Shown piece after piece: positions 25,335 through 33,897 of a stretch of 64,000 nt of DNA (its first letter is position 1; every line of letters begins with the position of its first letter). The DNA comes from Geothrix sp. PMB-07 (GTDB lineage: Bacteria; Acidobacteriota; Holophagae; Holophagales; Holophagaceae), in NCBI RefSeq assembly GCF_030758935.1, contig NZ_CP132333.1, positions 62,001-126,000 of the forward strand, read 5' to 3'. The position numbers and the translations under genes were made by a program. Below the pieces are notes generated by a model. That model searched no databases, was not told where the DNA came from, and worked only from the letters and a program-made list of their open reading frames with translations.

Positions 25335-26291
25335 TCAACCCAAGTCTTGCCGGAAGCCGACAAGGGCCTTCGCGTCGGAAGCGGCTGGCGTGGCATGGCG
25401 GATCCGGTGGGCCAGTTCCACGGATGGGCGGGCGTCTTCTACTCCGTAGCCGCCCCCGGCCAGCACCTCCTGGTAGACGGCCGTGTGCAGGCCCGTGAAG
25501 CCGTCCGAAAATTCATACACGTCGCCATCCACGGCCAGGCGCCGGAAGGCCGGTTGGTTGGCTTCGCGCGCTGACGCCGGAAGGTCGTCCGGATCCACGG
25601 ACAGGAACCAGCGCACCCGGGCCTTCTCCAGATCGAGGTACCCCGCACTCCTCCGGGCATCCTGGAAGTGCACCCGGACCTCCAGCGCCCGGCCGAAGAT
25701 CCACTGAAGCATGTCGAAGAAATGGACACCGATGTTCATGGCGACACCGCCTGATTTGGACGCGTCGCCCTTCCAGGAAACGTGATACCAGGGGCCGCGT
25801 GCTGTGAGATAGGTGAGATCCACCTCATGGATGGTCCCGGGGCCCTCCTGGTCGATGCGTGCCTTCAGGGCCCGGATGGCAGGATGCAGCCGGAGTTGGA
25901 GCACGGTGCAGATGCGTCGTCCGCTCTCGGCCTCCAGGGCGGCAAGGGCATCCAGGTTCCAGGGATTGAGGACGAGGGGTTTTTCGCAGATGGCATCGGC
26001 CCCGATGCGAAGCGCGAACCGGATGTGGGCATCGTGGAGGTAGTTGGGGGAACACACGCTCACCCAGTGGATCCGGTGATCGGGGTCGCCCCGGCGGAGT
26101 TTTTCCGCGTGCCGGTCGAAGCGTTCAAATTCGGTAAAGAAAGCCGCATCCATGAAGTAGCGGTCCAGCACACCCACGGAATCGTTCTTGTCCAGGGCCG
26201 CCACCAGCCGATGGCCCGACTCCTGGATCGCCTGAAGGTGCCTGGGCGCAACAAAGCCGCCAGCGCCAATCAGGGCGAAATTCAGAGGCAT
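25335..26291 (-). CDS. Gfo/Idh/MocA-family oxidoreductase (WbpB-like)
   Basis: The 318-residue product has the N-terminal NAD-binding motif 'FALIGAGGFVAPRHLQAI', the catalytic 'CEKPLVLNPWNLDAL' and 'SGGVAMNIGVHFFDML', which closely match WbpB/WlbA, the UDP-N-acetyl-glucosaminuronate 3-dehydrogenase. The ATG at 26291 has a GGAG ribosome-binding site; the first 24 residues of the longer reading are atypical. It is the first gene of the minus-strand operon, with the promoter presumably in the 290-base gap to 26582. The partner 6-dehydrogenase WbpA and 2-epimerase WbpI are not in the window. Confidence 0.92.
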   Translation of the reverse strand: MPLNFALIGAGGFVAPRHLQAIQESGHRLVAALDKNDSVGVLDRYFMDAAFFTEFERFDRHAEKLRRGDPDHRIHWVSVCSPNYLHDAHIRFALRIGADAICEKPLVLNPWNLDALAALEAESGRRICTVLQLRLHPAIRALKARIDQEGPGTIHEVDLTYLTARGPWYHVSWKGDASKSGGVAMNIGVHFFDMLQWIFGRALEVRVHFQDARRSAGYLDLEKARVRWFLSVDPDDLPASAREANQPAFRRLAVDGDVYEFSDGFTGLHTAVYQEVLAGGGYGVEDARPSVELAHRIRHATPAASDAKALVGFRQDLG

Positions 26292-26581
26292 GTCGGGTCT
26301 CCAGGCGTCGGAACAGGGCTTCCCCTCACTGGGGGCAACGAATGAATGGGATGGAGCAGGCATGCATTTTCCATTCCAGGGGGGGCAAAGGGGTAGGGTT
26401 TGCGCGAGGAGGCCTCCATCCTCTGCCTATGGCCATCGCCCCTGGGCCAGCCTCAAGGGTGGTCCGCAGTGCCCTGGACCTGGGTCTGCCAATTTCATGG
26501 CGCTTCCACGGGGAAAGGTCCTGTGGCGCCGAAAGGGCGTTTCGGTTTCCATGAAGCATCAGATCGACAACCAGGTGCGAC
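26292..26581. other. Divergent intergenic region between the glycan operon and the multi-module transferase gene
   Basis: This region must contain the promoters for the minus-strand operon and probably for the plus-strand 26582 gene. I see no clear -10/-35 pair or terminator. There are G-runs ('agggggggcaaaggggtaggg' near 26380) and no convincing small gene. An ATG at 26551 is out of frame with the downstream gene. Confidence 0.4.
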
Positions 26582-29500
26582 GTGACCGAACCGATTTCCG
26601 AATCTCTGCCCAGTGCTGGCGCGGTGAACCCTGTTGAGGAGGCGGATCAAGCCGAGCTGGACTTGAGGGAAGCCTGCCGGTGGTTCGACCTGGGGAACCT
26701 GCCCCAGGCGGAGCTCTTCGCCCGACGCTGCCTGGCGCGGGATGAAGGGAATCTGGGGGCAGCGGCCCTGATCGAGGCCTTGCGGGAAGCCTATGGCCTC
26801 CCCCCGGGATTCAACCTCTCGGAGCGAACCCCTGCACCTGGTACCTGGCCCGACGATACCGAGGAGCGATTCCTGGTCATCAAGGCCTGGGGCTACGGTT
26901 TCTGGAGTGAGGGCCACCACCTGGCAGGCCAGCTGTTGCTGGCGGAGCTGACTCAGCGGACGCCGGTGATGCTCTGGGGAACGAACTGCCTGTTCCGCCG
27001 GGAGGCGGATATCGATGCCAGCAGGCATTTCTTCGAGGGCCTGTCGAGCGTCAGGGTGGAGGATCTTCCCCGCACCGCCGACCTCTATCCGCCCAAGTGG
27101 ACCTGGGACAACCTGCTCGAGGAGAATCACCACAAGTGGGAGGGCGAGGGGTCGAGGCTGGCTGCCCAGTTCCTCTTCGCGAGGCCTGAGCAGGTGGTGG
27201 TCAGCGATTTCTACTCGACAGTGGCTTCCATCCGGCCGTGGATCGGCCCCACTTCGCGGTTCTTCGGGCTCTCCGACGACGAGATCTATGCGGAGATCTT
27301 CCAGAACCGCCTGAGGCCGGTGGCCGCCATCGCCGACCGGGCCGAGGCCTTCCATGAACGCCACATGCAGGGGCGGAACTGGATCGGGGCTCACGTGCGG
27401 GGTTCGGACAAGGTGCTCGAGTCACCGTCCCTCCCTAAGACGAACGCGGCCTACTTCGGAATCATCGACCAGATTCGTGAACAGAACCCGGGCCTTGGTG
27501 TGCTCCTCCTGACCGACTCCCTGTCTGTGGTGGACGAATATCGGGGTCGGTATGGAGGCGACCTGCTCTTCGCCGAGGCCACCCGCACCGACAGCCAGGT
27601 CGGCGTGCATCTGGCGGGTCACGATGGCGTGGCGCTGGGTGAAGAGGTCTACATCGATGCGCTGTTGGCCCTCAAGTGCAGCTTCTTCGTGGGCAATCAG
27701 ATGTCCAATGTCTCGTTGGCCGTGGCGAGCCTGCGGGACTGGCCGGAAGGCTGCCTCCACCTGTTGGGCGAAACCAACGGGCGCGGTGAGAACGAGTTCC
27801 TCCATCGCCGCAAACCCCAGGCTGGTCCTCCCTGCCGTCTCTGCCAGTCCGCGACCGCGGCGGTCTTCTCCCGACTGGTGCTCTCGAGGCATGAAGTCAC
27901 CTACTTCGAATGCAGCGGCTGCGGCTCCCTGCAGACCGGAGCCCCCCATTGGCTGGAGGAGGCCTACAGCTCCGGGACCGAGCCCTTCGAGGCGGAACGG
28001 GCCTCCCGGACCCTCCTGAACTTTCTGGCCCTGCAGCGGCTTTTCGAGCTGATCGGCATCCGGATGGATGATCGTTGTGCCGATTTCGGCGGCCGGGATG
28101 GCTTGTTCGCGCGCTACATGCGCGATGCCGGCTACAACTTCTACACCTTCGATCCGCAGGGGGATGGCTCTCTCTGCCGCGGATTCAGCTGGGAGGCCTT
28201 CGACAAGCCTCTGAAGCTGGCCACCACCTTTGAACATGCGGAACCCTTCGTGAACCCCACCGTGAAATGGGATGCGTTGTTCGCGACGGATCCCGATTTT
28301 GTGGTGGGAACCACCAGCCTCTACCTGGGCCAGGGTGCCGGGTGGGAGGAACTGGCCCCGGAATGTGGCCGCCATCACTTCTTTTACGCCCCCAGCGCCC
28401 TGGGGGAGATCGCCTCCCGGTACGGGCGGGATGCCTATCTGTTGGGCGGGTACTTTCTGTTCTCCCGCTTCCCGCTTTCAGAGCGGGCGCTGGCGGATGC
28501 CGAGGAATGGGCGCGGAATCCCCGCGGAGCCATGAATGATGGACTCTACGAGTGGATGAAGCGGCCACTGGAGGCCGCCTCGGGGGACAACCAGCACCTG
28601 GCATCTCTGGCACAGCTGCGGAAGGCGGGCGTCCGGATCGCCTTGGATGGCGTCTTCTTCCGCTTCACCTCAGGCATCGCCCGTGTATGGAAGAACCTGC
28701 TGGCGGAATGGTCGGCCAACGGGTTTGGCGAATTCATCGTGGTGCTCGACCGCGACCACACCGCCCCGCGCTTCTCGGGCATCGCCTACGTCGATGTTCC
28801 GCCCCACAGCTACCTGGATCTCGAGGCTGATCGCGCCATGCTGCAGGAGGTCTGCGATAGGGAAGGCATCTCGCTGTTCGCCTCGACCTACTACACGAGG
28901 CCCCTCACCACGCGGGCTGCGCTGATGGTTTACGACATGATCCCGGAGGTGATGGGCTTCGACTTGGAAGAGGCCCAGTGGCGGGAGAAGCGCGATGCCA
29001 TTGGCTACGCCCGCCATTTCCTGTCCATTTCCCATTCGACGACAAGGGATCTTGGGCGCTTCTACCCGAAAGTCGTCCAGGCCGAGGTGGTCACCGCCTA
29101 CTGTGGAACGGATTTCCGCACCCCTTCGCCGGAAGGGGTCGAGGCCTTTCGGGCGCGCTTCGGCATTGACCGACCCTACTTCCTGATTTCAGGGGTGAAG
29201 ACGAGCTACAAGAACGCGCTGCTCTTCTTCCAGGCCTTCGAGCGGTTGGGAGACAGCCGGGATGGCTACGCCATCGTCTGCACCAACTCCCGGCCCGTGC
29301 TGGAGCCCGAGTTCGCCGCCTGTGTGGGCGGGGCGAAGGTCCACCTGCTGGTCCTGTCCGATGCGGACCTTCAGTGCGCCTACGCGGGGGCGCTCGCCCT
29401 CGCCTACCCGTCGCGCTACGAGGGGTTCGGCCTGCCCATTCTGGAGGCCATGGCCTGCTCCTGCCCCGTGATCACCTGCGAGAACAGCTCCATCGGCGAG

Positions 29501-30310
29501 GTGGCCGGAGATGCGGCGATCTATGTGGAACCGGATGATGTCCAGGCCATGCTCGACGCTCTGATGGCCGTGCAGGATGATGCGGTGCGAGGTGATTTGA
29601 TTCTTGAAGGGCAGCGGCGGATCGAGGCCTTCTCCTGGCGGGATATGGCTGGGCGGGTCGCGGAGGCATTGACGGGCTGGTCCCTGGATGCGACCGCGGA
29701 AGCCGCTGCTCAGGCAGCGCCTCCAGCGATGCCGGTGCCCTCTTCGCTGACAATGCCTCCCCCGGCAGCACAGGTTTCGGCCGAGCCTTCCACCCGGCGG
29801 CTGCACATCGGCGGCAAGACGAAGGCGGAGGGGTGGGAAATCCTGGACGCCTTGCCGGGGCCAGCTGTGGACCATGTCTGCAATGCCAACGACCTGTCTC
29901 GTTTCGCCGACGGCACCTTCACCGAGGTCTACGCCTCGCACGTGGTCGAGCACTTCGACTACAACGGAGAGCTGGCGAAGGCACTGCAGGAATGGTATCG
30001 CGTGCTCAGGCCGGGCGGGCGGGCCTACATCAGTGTTCCCGACCTCGATACCCTCGCGAAGTTGCTGCTGGACAAGGAGGCCTACAGCCTCGAAGAGCGC
30101 TTCAAGGTGATGCGCATGCTCTTTGGCGGGCACATTGATCGCTACGACTACCACGTGGTGGGGCTCAACGAGGAATTCCTGGCCTCGTACCTGCTGCGGG
30201 CCGGATTCAAGCATCTGAAGCGGGTTCCTGGTTTTGGGCTCTTCCAGGACACCAGCGCCACCACCTTCCATGGCATTCCCATCAGCCTCAATTTTGTGGC
30301 GGAGAAATAG
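26582..30310 (+). CDS. Multi-module protein: fucosyltransferase-like, methyltransferase, GT4 glycosyltransferase, methyltransferase
   Basis: A 1242-residue protein with at least five parts. Residues 1-85 are TPR-like. About 95-395 resemble NodZ/FUT8-type fucosyltransferases, with the donor-binding 'IGAHVRGSDK' near 271-280. About 417-680 start with a Cys-rich zinc-type motif ('CRLC', 'CSGCG') and continue as a SAM-binding fold ('ADFGGRDGLFARYM'). About 683-1040 are a GT4 domain with the E-x7-E motif 'EGFGLPILE' near 950. After a Pro/Ala linker, 1070-1242 form a second methyltransferase ('LHIGGKTKAEGW', 'ASHVVEHF', 'VLRPGGRAYISVPD'). The start is GTG 26582. It could assemble and methylate one oligosaccharide segment; order of action is inferred. 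Confidence 0.88.
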   Translation: MTEPISESLPSAGAVNPVEEADQAELDLREACRWFDLGNLPQAELFARRCLARDEGNLGAAALIEALREAYGLPPGFNLSERTPAPGTWPDDTEERFLVIKAWGYGFWSEGHHLAGQLLLAELTQRTPVMLWGTNCLFRREADIDASRHFFEGLSSVRVEDLPRTADLYPPKWTWDNLLEENHHKWEGEGSRLAAQFLFARPEQVVVSDFYSTVASIRPWIGPTSRFFGLSDDEIYAEIFQNRLRPVAAIADRAEAFHERHMQGRNWIGAHVRGSDKVLESPSLPKTNAAYFGIIDQIREQNPGLGVLLLTDSLSVVDEYRGRYGGDLLFAEATRTDSQVGVHLAGHDGVALGEEVYIDALLALKCSFFVGNQMSNVSLAVASLRDWPEGCLHLLGETNGRGENEFLHRRKPQAGPPCRLCQSATAAVFSRLVLSRHEVTYFECSGCGSLQTGAPHWLEEAYSSGTEPFEAERASRTLLNFLALQRLFELIGIRMDDRCADFGGRDGLFARYMRDAGYNFYTFDPQGDGSLCRGFSWEAFDKPLKLATTFEHAEPFVNPTVKWDALFATDPDFVVGTTSLYLGQGAGWEELAPECGRHHFFYAPSALGEIASRYGRDAYLLGGYFLFSRFPLSERALADAEEWARNPRGAMNDGLYEWMKRPLEAASGDNQHLASLAQLRKAGVRIALDGVFFRFTSGIARVWKNLLAEWSANGFGEFIVVLDRDHTAPRFSGIAYVDVPPHSYLDLEADRAMLQEVCDREGISLFASTYYTRPLTTRAALMVYDMIPEVMGFDLEEAQWREKRDAIGYARHFLSISHSTTRDLGRFYPKVVQAEVVTAYCGTDFRTPSPEGVEAFRARFGIDRPYFLISGVKTSYKNALLFFQAFERLGDSRDGYAIVCTNSRPVLEPEFAACVGGAKVHLLVLSDADLQCAYAGALALAYPSRYEGFGLPILEAMACSCPVITCENSSIGEVAGDAAIYVEPDDVQAMLDALMAVQDDAVRGDLILEGQRRIEAFSWRDMAGRVAEALTGWSLDATAEAAAQAAPPAMPVPSSLTMPPPAAQVSAEPSTRRLHIGGKTKAEGWEILDALPGPAVDHVCNANDLSRFADGTFTEVYASHVVEHFDYNGELAKALQEWYRVLRPGGRAYISVPDLDTLAKLLLDKEAYSLEERFKVMRMLFGGHIDRYDYHVVGLNEEFLASYLLRAGFKHLKRVPGFGLFQDTSATTFHGIPISLNFVAEK

Positions 30311-30358
30311 CCGCGAAACAGGGCCCCTTTCCTCTCCGTCCTCTTGCAAGGCCTGCCC

Positions 30359-31267
30359 ATGAAACGGTCCATCCTCCTCACCGGCGCCTCAGGGTTCGTG
30401 GGCCAGCACATGGCCCGGCTGCTGCTGCGCCGGGGCTTCGAGGTGTCGGCTCTGCAGCGCGGATCTCTGGGAGTTTCGCTTCCGCGCGGGGTCAAGACCA
30501 TTTACGCCGACTTGATGGATCCGGCCTCCTTGGCGGGGATTCCAAGACGCTGGTACGGGGTGATCCATCTGGCTGGAGCCTCCATACCGGCGTCCTTTCG
30601 GACCATGGCGCCGGTGGTGCAGAACGTGGCGATGTCCCTGAACCTGCTGGAGCACCTGGAGGAGGCGAGGATCCTGCTCATCTCCAGCTGCCATGTCTAT
30701 GCGCCTTCCAACCAGCTGAGGATGGAGGAGGCCGCCCTGTTGCCCCAGGGTCGCTACGGGCTCAGCAAACACCTGGTCGAACAGATGGTGCCGCACTACG
30801 CAGGCCGTCTCGACATCCGCGTGGCTCGGCCCTTCAACCACCTTGGACCGCGGCAGCGGCCGGAGCTGGTGATTCCTTCGCTGCTGCGCCGCCTTTCGGC
30901 CACTCGGGAGGATGGTTCACCCGTGCTCATGCGAGGCATGGACAGCGTCCGGGATTTCATCGATGTGCGTGATGTGGCGGAGGCCTACCTGGCCATCCTG
31001 GGTTTGGAGCCGCAGCGGGGCGCGACCTACAACGTATGCAGCGGCAAGGCTCGGAGCATTGGAGAGCTTGTGGCCACCGTGCTGAGCCTGCTCGGCTCGA
31101 AACGGGAGGTGCTGTTCGAGGGAAATCCGAACTCCGCAGACGATATCCCCTGGCTGGTGGGCTCTCCTGAGCGGCTCATGGCGGCCTCGGGCTGGGCCCT
31201 CCGTTGGGGCTTGGAGCAGAGTCTTCGGGCCATGCTGGAGTCCCTCCCTGAGGAGGACCAAGCCTGA
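30359..31267 (+). CDS. NAD(P)-dependent nucleotide-sugar epimerase/reductase (extended SDR)
   Basis: The 302-residue product starts 'MKRSILLTGASGFVGQHMA' with the SDR glycine motif. It continues with 'IHLAGASIPASF', the catalytic 'SSCHVYAP' and 'YGLSK', and 'RPFNHLGPRQ', which resembles GDP-mannose 4,6-dehydratase/GDP-6-deoxy-4-keto-mannose reductase (Rmd) enzymes. Such enzymes make GDP-rhamnose or GDP-fucose-type donors, which would fit the fucosyltransferase-like module encoded just upstream. The ATG at 30359 is preferred over the TTG at 30344. It converges with the next gene, 10 bases apart. Confidence 0.88.
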   Translation: MKRSILLTGASGFVGQHMARLLLRRGFEVSALQRGSLGVSLPRGVKTIYADLMDPASLAGIPRRWYGVIHLAGASIPASFRTMAPVVQNVAMSLNLLEHLEEARILLISSCHVYAPSNQLRMEEAALLPQGRYGLSKHLVEQMVPHYAGRLDIRVARPFNHLGPRQRPELVIPSLLRRLSATREDGSPVLMRGMDSVRDFIDVRDVAEAYLAILGLEPQRGATYNVCSGKARSIGELVATVLSLLGSKREVLFEGNPNSADDIPWLVGSPERLMAASGWALRWGLEQSLRAMLESLPEEDQA

Positions 31268-31277
31268 AGGAGGTTTG

Positions 31278-32930
31278 TCAGAACTGAATTTGAAGCATCT
31301 CTCGATAGGCCTGTTCGAGGCCCTTCGTGAAGCGGGTACGATCGCAAAGCGGCGAGCGGGCCACGCGTCCACGCAAGTTCATCCGCAGGGTGGCGAGTTG
31401 ATCCAGATCCTCCGAGAGTCCGGCAGCCAATGCCACGTACTCCTCCGCATGGGACACAGCCAGGCCGTCGAGGTCCACCGCGGATAGGATGCTCAGCCCC
31501 ACCCGCGCGGCATGCAGGTTTCCGACCAGGGAAATGACGGGAACGCCCATCCACAAGGCTTCGCAGGTGGTGGTCGTCCCGTGGTACGGGTAGGTATCGA
31601 GGGCGATGTCGACCTTTCCGTAGGCGGAGAGGTGGTCTTGGGCGCCCTCGGTGTGGCCTGCCAACGTCAGTCGGTCGGCGGCGATGCCGCGTTGAGCGAA
31701 TCGTTGGACGTAGAGTTCACGCACAGCCGCATTGGAAAAGGCGCGGGCCTTGAGAAAGAGGCGTGAATCGGGAACGTCGACGAGCACCTGCGACCAGAGA
31801 TCCAGGGTGTCCTCGGAGATCTTGGAGGAATGGTTGAAGGAGCCGAAGGTGATGAAGCCACGGTCAAGGGCGGGCAACGGCGCCACGTCAGGACAGACGG
31901 GATGAGGGTCGTAGCACAGGAAGGGCTCAGGCAGGCGCACCAGGCGCTCGGAGGAGAAGGGCTCACTGCCTTCTGGATCGGTGAGGCTGTCCACCAGGCG
32001 GACATCCATGAAGGGGCATCCCGTGGTGGCCGGGTAGCCCAGGTAGGTGACCTGGATGGGCGCGGGACGGAGCGCGAAAATGTCCAGCCGGTTGCCCGAG
32101 GTGTGGCCGCCCAGATCCACGAGAATGTCGATGTGGTCCTTCTCGATGTGGCGGGCGGCTTCCGCAGCGGTGGTGGTTGAAAGGTCGATGAAGTGATCCG
32201 CCAGATGGCGGAAGCTTTCGGTGCGCTGGTCGGGCGCATGGGTGGTGGAATAGCAAAACACCTCGAAGGCGCTGCGGTCGTGCGCGTGGATGATCGGAGC
32301 CATGAAAAAGGACACGGAATGGCTGCGGAAATCACCCGATACATAGCCGATTCGAATGCGCCTGGAATCCCGGGCGTCAGTCCGTTTTGGTGGAGATGAC
32401 GGCAGCTGGCCACAAAGCAGGAAATGGATGTGCGCCAGGTCGGCGCCATTCGTGGCGACATAGTTGAGGTGCAGCAGGAGGTTGTCGCGGATGAGGCGAT
32501 CCTCGGGCGCTAGGGCGAGTGCCTGCTGCAAGGCGTCCAGGCCTTCGGAAACGCGCCCTTGATGGCTGAGGGCCAGGCCCAGATTGGTCCAGGCGGCGTG
32601 ATCCTCAGGATGCGCTGCGAGGATGAGCCGACAGGCCTGTTCCGCCGCGCAAGGATCACCCAGCCGCAGGTTCGTGCCGGCCAGGTTGTTGAGCGCCTCC
32701 AATGAGCTTGGCTGCAGCCTCAGGGCCGCCTCCAGCTGATCACGGGCGGCTTCATAGCGGTTGCAGCGCATGAGCGCCGTGCCGTAGGTGACATGCAGAT
32801 CGTAGCTGGATTCGCCGAGGGCGCTCAGCGCCGCGAAAGCCTCAGCCGCCTCACGCCAGCGCCCAGCCTTGGCCAGAGCGGTTGCTTCTTCCATGCGGCG
32901 CGCATTCCCCGAATTTTCCGGCTCCACCAC
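31278..32930 (-). CDS. TPR-containing O-GlcNAc-transferase-like protein (GT41/SPINDLY)
   Basis: The 550-residue product has about four N-terminal TPR units (to about 165) and a C-terminal GT41 catalytic region: 'RIGYVSGDFRSHSVSFFMAPI', 'HIDILVDLGGHTSGNRLDIFALRPAPIQVTYLGYP', 'GFITFGSFNHSSKIS' and 'ALDTYPYHGTTTTCEALWMGVPV'. Bacterial members glycosylate Ser/Thr of flagellin or adhesins. It lies directly beside the flagellin gene and is transcribed divergently from it, so flagellin is the likely acceptor (inference). Start is GTG at 32930 (or GTG 32927), preceded by a GGGGGA site. The sequence is complete. Confidence 0.92.
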   Translation of the reverse strand: MVEPENSGNARRMEEATALAKAGRWREAAEAFAALSALGESSYDLHVTYGTALMRCNRYEAARDQLEAALRLQPSSLEALNNLAGTNLRLGDPCAAEQACRLILAAHPEDHAAWTNLGLALSHQGRVSEGLDALQQALALAPEDRLIRDNLLLHLNYVATNGADLAHIHFLLCGQLPSSPPKRTDARDSRRIRIGYVSGDFRSHSVSFFMAPIIHAHDRSAFEVFCYSTTHAPDQRTESFRHLADHFIDLSTTTAAEAARHIEKDHIDILVDLGGHTSGNRLDIFALRPAPIQVTYLGYPATTGCPFMDVRLVDSLTDPEGSEPFSSERLVRLPEPFLCYDPHPVCPDVAPLPALDRGFITFGSFNHSSKISEDTLDLWSQVLVDVPDSRLFLKARAFSNAAVRELYVQRFAQRGIAADRLTLAGHTEGAQDHLSAYGKVDIALDTYPYHGTTTTCEALWMGVPVISLVGNLHAARVGLSILSAVDLDGLAVSHAEEYVALAAGLSEDLDQLATLRMNLRGRVARSPLCDRTRFTKGLEQAYREMLQIQF

Positions 32931-33118
32931 TTACGTCCCCCTTGTGGAATCACATGGCATGCACGTTTCGGCTGGCCCAAGGGAAGAGGTTCCGCGCCGG
33001 GCCCCGCTCAGTCTATTCACTCGGCACTCACACGAGGGTGCCGCGGGACCTTTAGGTCGGGGGCGGTCTCTCGCCTGACCCTGTAAACCGAGGCAAAGGC
33101 AAAGGAAGGGAGTTGACG

Positions 33119-33180
33119 ATTTCGAATTTTTAAACATCTTATAATTAATAATTTACAAGTTGCCGAGAAAAAAAGTTAAA
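33119..33180 (+). promoter_or_regulatory. AT-rich flagellin promoter region
   Basis: This short stretch is very AT-rich in a GC-rich genome. It holds a perfect sigma70-type -10 (TATAAT, 33140-33145) and a sigma28-like -10 (GCCGAGAA, 33162-33169; consensus GCCGATAA). The TTGACG at 33113-33118 is 21 bases from TATAAT, too far for a normal pair. Which sigma factor is used cannot be decided. Confidence 0.5.
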
Positions 33181-33183
33181 GGT

Positions 33184-33203
33184 TTTCGGAGGCATTTCCG
33201 AAA
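33184..33203 (+). promoter_or_regulatory. Leader hairpin 5' of flagellin
   Basis: TTTCGGA (33184-33190) pairs with TCCGAAA (33197-33203) around a 6-base loop. If transcription starts in the AT-rich block this is near the 5' end of the flagellin mRNA and could protect it from decay. Confidence 0.4.
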
Positions 33204-33235
33204 GAGGGAGGGTCGGGGATTTCCCCTACACAACC

Positions 33236-33276
33236 TGGCAGCACGGATGCTGCCAAACAACATCACGGAGGATGTT
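33236..33276 (+). promoter_or_regulatory. Twin GGA-loop hairpins over the flagellin ribosome-binding site (candidate CsrA target)
   Basis: Hairpin 1 is TGGCAGC/GCTGCCA (33236-33242 and 33249-33255) with loop ACGGAT. Hairpin 2 is AACATC/GATGTT (33259-33264 and 33271-33276) with loop ACGGAG, which is also the Shine-Dalgarno; the ATG follows immediately. The two GGA triplets are 22 bases apart. CsrA family proteins bind GGA in hairpin loops and bridge paired sites of about this spacing. The function is inferred from this geometry. Confidence 0.6.
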
Positions 33277-33879
33277 ATGGTTACCATTCTGAGCAACGTG
33301 TCCGCGTTGGCCGCCAGCCGTCAGCTTGGCGTGAGCAAGATCGGACTCAACACCGCCATTGAGCGGCTCACCACTGGTCGTCGTGTCAACCACGCCAACG
33401 ACGATTCCGCGGCCCTCACGGCCGGCAACACGGCCATGGCCAACTCCCGCAGCGCTGCGGCGAAGGTCTATGCCAACAACGCTGCTTACTTCGCCGCGTT
33501 GAATGCTGACGGCGCGAACGCGCAGAAGACCCAGGACGCCTACCGCATGGCCGAAATGGAAGGCGCCGGCACCACCTCTGACGCGGAATATGCCACGCTC
33601 CAGACCTCGACTGGCGGCACCACTTCCGCTGCGGCCCTCACGGCCATCGCCGCAAGCCAGGTGACCAATGCCAACGCCATGGCTTCGGCCCTGACGTCTG
33701 CGCAGACCAATGGCATCCAGGCTGAAACGTCCCAGGGCATCGCGGATGCGTGGCTGGGCGCTGACATGGGCGCCGAAATGGCGAACCTGACCAAGTACCA
33801 GATCCTCATGCAGGCTGGCACCAGCGCTCTGAACAACGCGAACCAGTCCGCGAACTCCGTCCTCGGCCTCTTCCGGTAA
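33277..33879 (+). CDS. Flagellin (short, about 200 residues)
   Basis: Major filament subunit candidate. The N-terminal D0/D1 helix is recognisable ('ALAASRQLGVSKIGLNTAIERLTTGRRVNHANDDSAAL', compare the RINSAKDDAAGLA region) and the C-terminus 'YQILMQAGTSALNNANQSANSVLGLF' is typical. The centre is a short Ala/Thr/Ser-rich stretch with no D2/D3 domains. The ATG at 33277 follows a strong CGGAGG site; the longer reading from 33160 is leader sequence. It is followed by a hairpin and flaG, fliD and fliS. The Ser/Thr-rich middle (about residues 85-155) is a plausible target of the neighbouring GT41 enzyme. Confidence 0.9.
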   Translation: MVTILSNVSALAASRQLGVSKIGLNTAIERLTTGRRVNHANDDSAALTAGNTAMANSRSAAAKVYANNAAYFAALNADGANAQKTQDAYRMAEMEGAGTTSDAEYATLQTSTGGTTSAAALTAIAASQVTNANAMASALTSAQTNGIQAETSQGIADAWLGADMGAEMANLTKYQILMQAGTSALNNANQSANSVLGLFR

Positions 33880-33897
33880 GTAGGCAATCTCTAGCTT

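Noticed and set aside
33113-33145. TTGACG and TATAAT as a classical sigma70 promoter pair
   Set aside because: The spacer is 21 bases, outside the usual 16-18, so I report only the -10 element as a candidate.
33235-33251. Sigma54-type GG-N10-GC promoter match before flagellin
   Set aside because: It coincides exactly with the GGA hairpin and would leave only about 15 bases of leader; the RNA-hairpin reading explains the symmetry better, although sigma54 use is not excluded.
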